Assembly: GCA_902476475.1 (NCBI GenBank)
Contig: CABSDO010000033.1
Span: forward strand, 1 to 19,278
Length of the DNA stretch: 19,278 bases
DNA from: an uncultured Collinsella sp.
GTDB taxonomy: Bacteria; Actinomycetota; Coriobacteriia; Coriobacteriales; Coriobacteriaceae
Reading direction: 5' to 3'
Positions 15,833 through 19,278 of this stretch are shown here, piece by piece. Numbering within the stretch: position 1 is the stretch's first letter; every line of letters begins with the position of its first letter. Under the pieces are notes generated by a model. It was not told where the DNA came from, did not search any database, and worked only from the letters and a program-made list of their open reading frames with translations. The position numbers and the translations under genes were made by a program.

Positions 15833-17692
15833 ATGGCGATTCTTTTGGGATGCGATTCCGTCAGCCTAGAGTTTCCCACCAAGCATATTTTCGATAGCGT
15901 GACGCTCGGCGTGGGCGAGGGCGACCGTATTGGTATTGTCGGCAAAAACGGCGACGGCAAGTCGACGCTGCTGAGCGTGCTCGCAGGCACATTGGAGCCC
16001 GACGATGGCCGCGTGACGCACCGCCGCGGCACGACGATCGGCCTGCTCGGCCAAAAAGACCAGCTTGTCGATACCGACACCGTGCATCATGCCGTCGTGG
16101 GCGACGCGCCCGAGTACGAGTGGGCGTCGAGCCCCCGCACGCGCCAGATCCTCGCCGGCCTCATTAGCGATGTGCCCTGGGAGGGCACGGTGGGCGAGCT
16201 TTCGGGTGGCCAGCGCCGCCGCGTGGACCTTGCGCGCCTGCTGATCGGCGACTACGACGTGCTCATGCTCGACGAGCCCACCAACCACCTGGATATGCGC
16301 ACCATCAACTGGCTCGCGCGCCATCTTAAGGCCCGCTGGCAGCGCGGCCAGGGCGCTATGCTCGTGGTCACGCACGACCGCTGGTTCTTGGACGAGGTCT
16401 GCACCAGCATGTGGGAGGTCCACGACGGCCAGGTCGACCCCTTCGAGGGCGGCTATTCGGCATACATCCTGCAGCGCGTGGAGCGCGACCGTATGGCCGC
16501 CGTCACCGAGGAGCGTCGCCGCAACATGGCGCGCAAGGAGCTCGCATGGCTGAGCCGCGGCGCCCAGGCCCGTTCCACCAAGCCTAAGTTTCGCGTGGAG
16601 GCCGCCCGCGAGCTCATCGCCGACGTGCCGCCCGTGCGCGACGAGCTGGAGCTCAAGCGTCTGGCCGTGAGCCGCTTGGGCAAGCAGGTTATCGACGTGA
16701 TCGACGTTGACGCCGGCTATGCGGACACCGACGGCGCGCCCAAGCAGGTGCTCTCCGACGTGACCTGGCTCATCGGCGCGGGCGACCGCTATGGTCTGCT
16801 GGGCGAAAACGGCGCCGGCAAGTCCACGCTGCTCGACGTGATCCAGGGCAAGATCGCACCCCTGCGCGGCCGCGTGAAGATTGGCCAGACAGTGTGCTTT
16901 GGCGTGCTGTCGCAGCAGCTCGAGGAGCTCGAACCCTACATGGGCGACACGATCCGCGAGGTGCTCGGCAACTATAAGAAGTACTACGTCATCGACGGTA
17001 AGGAGACTTCGCCCGAGAAGCTCTGCGAGCGCCTGGGCTTTACGACGCAGCAGCTCTGGAGCCGCATCGGCGATCTTTCGGGCGGCCAGCGCCGTCGCCT
17101 GTCGCTGTTGCTGACGATTCTGGACGAGCCCAACGTGCTCATCCTGGACGAGCCCGGTAACGACCTGGATACCGACATGCTTGCGATTGTCGAGGACCTG
17201 CTCGACGGCTGGCCCGGCACGCTGATCTTGGTGACGCATGACCGTTTCCTCATGGAGCGCGTGACCGACCAGCAGTGGGCGCTGCTCGACGGCCACCTGA
17301 CGCATATGCCTGGCGGCGTCGACCAGTACCTGCGCCTGTGCAACGCCACCGCCGAGGGCGAGCCCGTGGGTGCGCCGAGCGCCAAGACCGGCACGTTTGA
17401 CACCGGTGCCGCGGCGGCTGCGGCCGAAAAGCCCAAGTCGAGCGGCCAGCCCAATGGCCTTTCCAATGCCGAGCGCCAGAAGCTCCGCCGCGAGGTGAGT
17501 TCGCTTGAGCGCAAGATGGAGACGCAGCGCGCTCGCGTGGAGGAGGCCGAGGCCGCGATGGCCCAGGTCGATCCCACCAACTACACGGCGCTCGGCGAGC
17601 AGCAGGCAAAGATTGACGAGGCCCACGCCGCCATGGACGAGCTGGAGATGGCGTGGCTCGAGGCGAGCGAAAAGCTCGAGGGCGAGGAGTAG
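15833..17692 (+). CDS. ABC-F family ATPase, Uup/Ettα-like (duplicated ATPase, no membrane domain)
   Basis: 619 residues from ATG 15833 with AAGGAG (15819-15824) 8 nt upstream. Two ATPase domains: the first has GKNGDGKST (37-45), LSGGQRRR (about 123) and LDEPTNHLD (145-153); the second has GENGAGKST (about 324), LSGGQRRR (about 415) and LDEPGNDLD (439-447). The linker WLSRGAQARSTKPK is the charged segment that contacts P-site tRNA in ABC-F proteins. Residues from about 540 to the end form a Glu/Ala-rich coiled coil as in Uup. It probably acts on stalled or misassembled ribosomes; a role in antibiotic resistance is possible but not indicated. It is followed closely by the Cof phosphatase. Confidence 0.9.
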   Translation: MAILLGCDSVSLEFPTKHIFDSVTLGVGEGDRIGIVGKNGDGKSTLLSVLAGTLEPDDGRVTHRRGTTIGLLGQKDQLVDTDTVHHAVVGDAPEYEWASSPRTRQILAGLISDVPWEGTVGELSGGQRRRVDLARLLIGDYDVLMLDEPTNHLDMRTINWLARHLKARWQRGQGAMLVVTHDRWFLDEVCTSMWEVHDGQVDPFEGGYSAYILQRVERDRMAAVTEERRRNMARKELAWLSRGAQARSTKPKFRVEAARELIADVPPVRDELELKRLAVSRLGKQVIDVIDVDAGYADTDGAPKQVLSDVTWLIGAGDRYGLLGENGAGKSTLLDVIQGKIAPLRGRVKIGQTVCFGVLSQQLEELEPYMGDTIREVLGNYKKYYVIDGKETSPEKLCERLGFTTQQLWSRIGDLSGGQRRRLSLLLTILDEPNVLILDEPGNDLDTDMLAIVEDLLDGWPGTLILVTHDRFLMERVTDQQWALLDGHLTHMPGGVDQYLRLCNATAEGEPVGAPSAKTGTFDTGAAAAAAEKPKSSGQPNGLSNAERQKLRREVSSLERKMETQRARVEEAEAAMAQVDPTNYTALGEQQAKIDEAHAAMDELEMAWLEASEKLEGEE

Positions 17693-17698
17693 GCGAGA

Positions 17699-18469
17699 AT
17701 GATCAAAGCTGCGTTTTTCGATATCGACGGTACGCTGCTGAGCTTTAAGACCCACCGGATTCCGGCGTCGGCGCAGCAGGTGCTCGACAGCTTTCGCGAG
17801 CAGGGGATTGCGTGCGTGATCGCCACGGGCCGTCCGACCTACCAGATGCCGGACTGGCTGTTCGACCTGGGCTGGGATGCGTACATTACGCTTTCGGGCC
17901 AGCACTGCTTTGATGCCGAGGGCGTCTACCGCAGCTGCCCGATCGATCCGGACGACGTCGCGGTGATTGTGGACCAGGTGGCGCAGGGGCGCTACGACTC
18001 GCTGTGCATGCAGGGTGAGAACTCGTTTGTGAACCGCCTGTCCGAGCGCGTGGTGACGGCCGGTAGCAACGCGGGAATCGTCTACCACGAGGAGCCGTTT
18101 GAGCACGCCTTTGACGCGCCGGTCTATCAGTTCTGCGCCTTCGTGGACCCTGCCGACGAACATATCGTGACCGACGCCGTGTCGCATTCGCTCACCACGC
18201 GCTGGTGCGATCTGTTCTGCGACATTATTCCCACTAACGGCGGCAAGGACCTGGGCGTGGCGGCGACGCTGGAGCGCCTGGGCATCGACGCGAGCGAGGC
18301 GATTGCCTTTGGCGACGGCGAGAACGACCTGTCGATGTTCTCGGCCGTGGGCACAAGTGTGGCCATGGGCAACGCGCAGGATACCGTGAAGGCCGCAGCG
18401 ACCTACGTTACGACCGCCGTGGACGACGACGGAATCTATAACGCCGCGAAGCACTTTGGGCTGCTATAG
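17699..18469 (+). CDS. Cof-type HAD phosphatase
   Basis: 256 residues. Motif I FFDIDGTLLS has Asp8 and Asp10, motif II is IATGR, the conserved Lys is in NGGKDLG, and motif IV is GDGENDLSMF. The large cap between about 80 and 185 marks the Cof (type IIB) subfamily. These cytosolic enzymes dephosphorylate sugar phosphates, nucleotides or flavin and vitamin B6 phosphates; the substrate cannot be told from sequence. ATG 17699 lies 6 nt after the ABC-F stop, with GAGGAG (17684-17689) inside the end of that gene, so the pair is probably one operon and translationally coupled. Confidence 0.92.
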   Translation: MIKAAFFDIDGTLLSFKTHRIPASAQQVLDSFREQGIACVIATGRPTYQMPDWLFDLGWDAYITLSGQHCFDAEGVYRSCPIDPDDVAVIVDQVAQGRYDSLCMQGENSFVNRLSERVVTAGSNAGIVYHEEPFEHAFDAPVYQFCAFVDPADEHIVTDAVSHSLTTRWCDLFCDIIPTNGGKDLGVAATLERLGIDASEAIAFGDGENDLSMFSAVGTSVAMGNAQDTVKAAATYVTTAVDDDGIYNAAKHFGLL

Positions 18470-18477
18470 CTGCGGCT

Positions 18478-18538
18478 CGGCACTTGGGGACGTTCCTTTT
18501 CTGCCGGCAGCTGGGGACACTCCTTGCGGGGCGTGCCG
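18478..18538. repeat. Paired 14-nt repeats within an inverted repeat
   Basis: TGGGGACGTTCCTT (18485-18498) and TGGGGACACTCCTT (18512-18525) differ at two positions and lie 27 nt apart in direct orientation. CGGCAC (18478-18483) and GTGCCG (18533-18538) enclose them, and CTGCCGGCAG lies between. No T-run follows. The rest of the 211-nt gap to the regulator is AT-rich promoter DNA. Confidence 0.45.
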
Positions 18539-18610
18539 TTGTTCCGCTCCTGTGCTGCACATTTTGTGAAACACGGTTAACTTTTTAAACAACGTAGTAA
18601 GACATGGGCA

Positions 18611-18642
18611 ACTTTTGCGGTAAAGTAAATCAAGTAAAAGTA
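18611..18642 (+). promoter_or_regulatory. AT-rich probable operator of the DtxR-type regulator
   Basis: ACTTTT (18611-18616) and AAAAGT (18636-18641) are inverted. AAGTA occurs three times (18623, 18632, 18638), two of them 9 bp apart as AAGTAAA. The stretch lies 40-70 nt before the regulator start, where a promoter is expected (TTGCGG at 18615-18620 with AAGTAT 17 nt on is weak). Autoregulation by the metal-loaded regulator is an inference. Confidence 0.4.
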
Positions 18643-18680
18643 TCCAAAGGCTAACTAGAAGCCATCGCGAAAGGCGGCCC

Positions 18681-19070
18681 ATGGCCCTGCGTGAGTCCGG
18701 AGAAGACTATCTCGAATCGATCTACGTTCTGTCGCAACGTCAGGGCATCGTGCGCTCGATCGACGTTGCGGAGTACCTCGGCGTAACTAAGGCAAGCGTT
18801 TCCAAAGCCATGGCGACGCTGGAGAGTAACGGTTATGTCGAAATGGGCAAACGCGACGTGCATCTGACGGAACGTGGCCTTGAGGTTGCCCATGAAATGT
18901 GGGAGCGCCATTGCTTTTTTGTGGGGTTGCTAGAGGATGCCGGCGTTGCGCCCGAGGTCGCCTCGCAAGAGGGCTGCCACATGGAGCACTGCCTGAGCGA
19001 GGAGAGCTTCGAGAAGCTGAGGGCGATGTTGGGTCGGGAAGATGTAGCGGGCTCAACAACGGAAGCCTAA
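18681..19070 (+). CDS. DtxR/MntR-family metal-dependent transcriptional regulator
   Basis: 129 residues from ATG 18681, with GAAAGG 6 nt upstream. It has an N-terminal winged helix (about 8-65; recognition helix around TKASVSKAMATLESNGYV) and a dimerisation domain. Likely metal ligands are Asp9, Glu12, His77, Cys99, Glu102 and His103. The EGCHMEHC pattern resembles the Cys-Glu-His site of DtxR/IdeR more than the all-carboxylate site of MntR. Its length, however, is MntR-like, and the SH3-like third domain of DtxR is absent. It would repress metal-uptake genes when Fe(II) or Mn(II) is plentiful. No transporter is next to it within the window. An AT-rich operator-like region precedes it. Confidence 0.9.
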   Translation: MALRESGEDYLESIYVLSQRQGIVRSIDVAEYLGVTKASVSKAMATLESNGYVEMGKRDVHLTERGLEVAHEMWERHCFFVGLLEDAGVAPEVASQEGCHMEHCLSEESFEKLRAMLGREDVAGSTTEA

Positions 19071-19278
19071 TTGACCCCCAGTAGCGCGAACCAGCGAAAG
19101 GGGATAGAGATTTCTAACGACAGCGACTTCGTCCGAGTCCAAAGTAAACCTGTCGGGATGTAGCATCCTTTCAACAGTGCCGCACTTCCATCCCAAAGAG
19201 ACGCGCCTCCCGCGCCATAGGCGCGGGACAGCGACCGGGATGAAAGGCCCCATCAACAAAGTCCAACTCAGACAAGGA
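19071..19278. other. Gene-free tail with nested inverted repeats; possible structured RNA
   Basis: CGACAG (19118-19123) pairs with CTGTCG (19150-19155), enclosing GACT...AGTC. GGATG-TAG-CATCC (19156-19168) follows directly. CATCCC (19189-19194) pairs with GGGATG (19237-19242), enclosing a perfect 8-bp hairpin CCCGCGCC-ATA-GGCGCGGG (19209-19227). CCTTTCA (19167) could also pair with TGAAAGG (19241). ACAGCGAC occurs twice (19120 and 19228). No known riboswitch was matched. A minus-strand frame of 68 codons crosses it and is not called. Confidence 0.4.

Noticed and set aside
15866..18454. 862-codon minus-strand open frame opposite the ABC-F and Cof genes
   Set aside because: The plus strand holds complete domain motifs and ribosome binding sites. 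The opposite frame is a by-product of GC-rich third positions, with His/Arg/Leu-rich nonsense sequence.
19053..19259. 68-codon minus-strand frame at the right end
   Set aside because: It overlaps the end of the regulator gene and a region dominated by inverted repeats, and has no known motif. A shorter start at 19168 is possible but weak.

Overview
The window looks like chromosomal DNA from a high-GC gut actinobacterium of the Coriobacteriia, most probably Collinsella. This is an inference from GC-rich third codon positions, strong GGAGG-type ribosome binding sites, the gene content (a 12-alpha-hydroxysteroid dehydrogenase-like SDR, DegV, PepV, PstSCAB, short DtxR regulator) and dense intergenic palindromes. 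No rRNA, tRNA or CRISPR array was seen.

Layout: 1-538 (-) is the start of an acidic protein running off the left edge. 833-1633 is a short-chain dehydrogenase closely resembling bile-acid 12-alpha-HSDHs. 1634-1958 is a gene-free stretch full of hairpins that ends in the tgt promoter. 1959-3991 holds tgt (queuosine tRNA modification) and a LOG-family phosphoribohydrolase. 4009-4716 is a DinJ/YafQ-type toxin-antitoxin pair whose operator is three copies of one 12-nt half-site. 4732-8350 is a lower-GC island read on the minus strand. It carries a TOTE-type primase-helicase-PLD protein and a 218-230 bp MITE-like element with 30-bp perfect inverted termini. Both ends of the island are marked by near-identical 63-nt palindromes. 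The helicase gene seems to be decaying: a TGG-to-TGA stop cuts off its last ~54 codons, and its upstream coding signal lies in another frame.

8366-11536 holds DegV (-), then a HAD phosphatase and a PepV-like dipeptidase (+). 11537-11971 contains a 100-nt palindrome, the third copy of the 63-nt palindrome, and the leader of the phosphate operon. 11972-15627 is pstS-pstC-pstA-pstB, in which pstS carries a one-base frameshift close to its 3' end; a strong terminator follows and phoU is absent. 15833-18469 is a duplicated ABC-F ATPase followed by a Cof-type HAD phosphatase. 18681-19070 is a DtxR/MntR-type metalloregulator behind an AT-rich probable operator. The last 200 bases contain nested inverted repeats that suggest a structured RNA.

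The most notable unexplained signal is the 63-nt palindrome family (4732, 8288, 11704). All three copies have the same length, the same outer ends and an inner GGCT hairpin, and part of the stem differs by compensatory changes. The next most notable are the eroding TOTE helicase island and the structured tail at 19118-19247.
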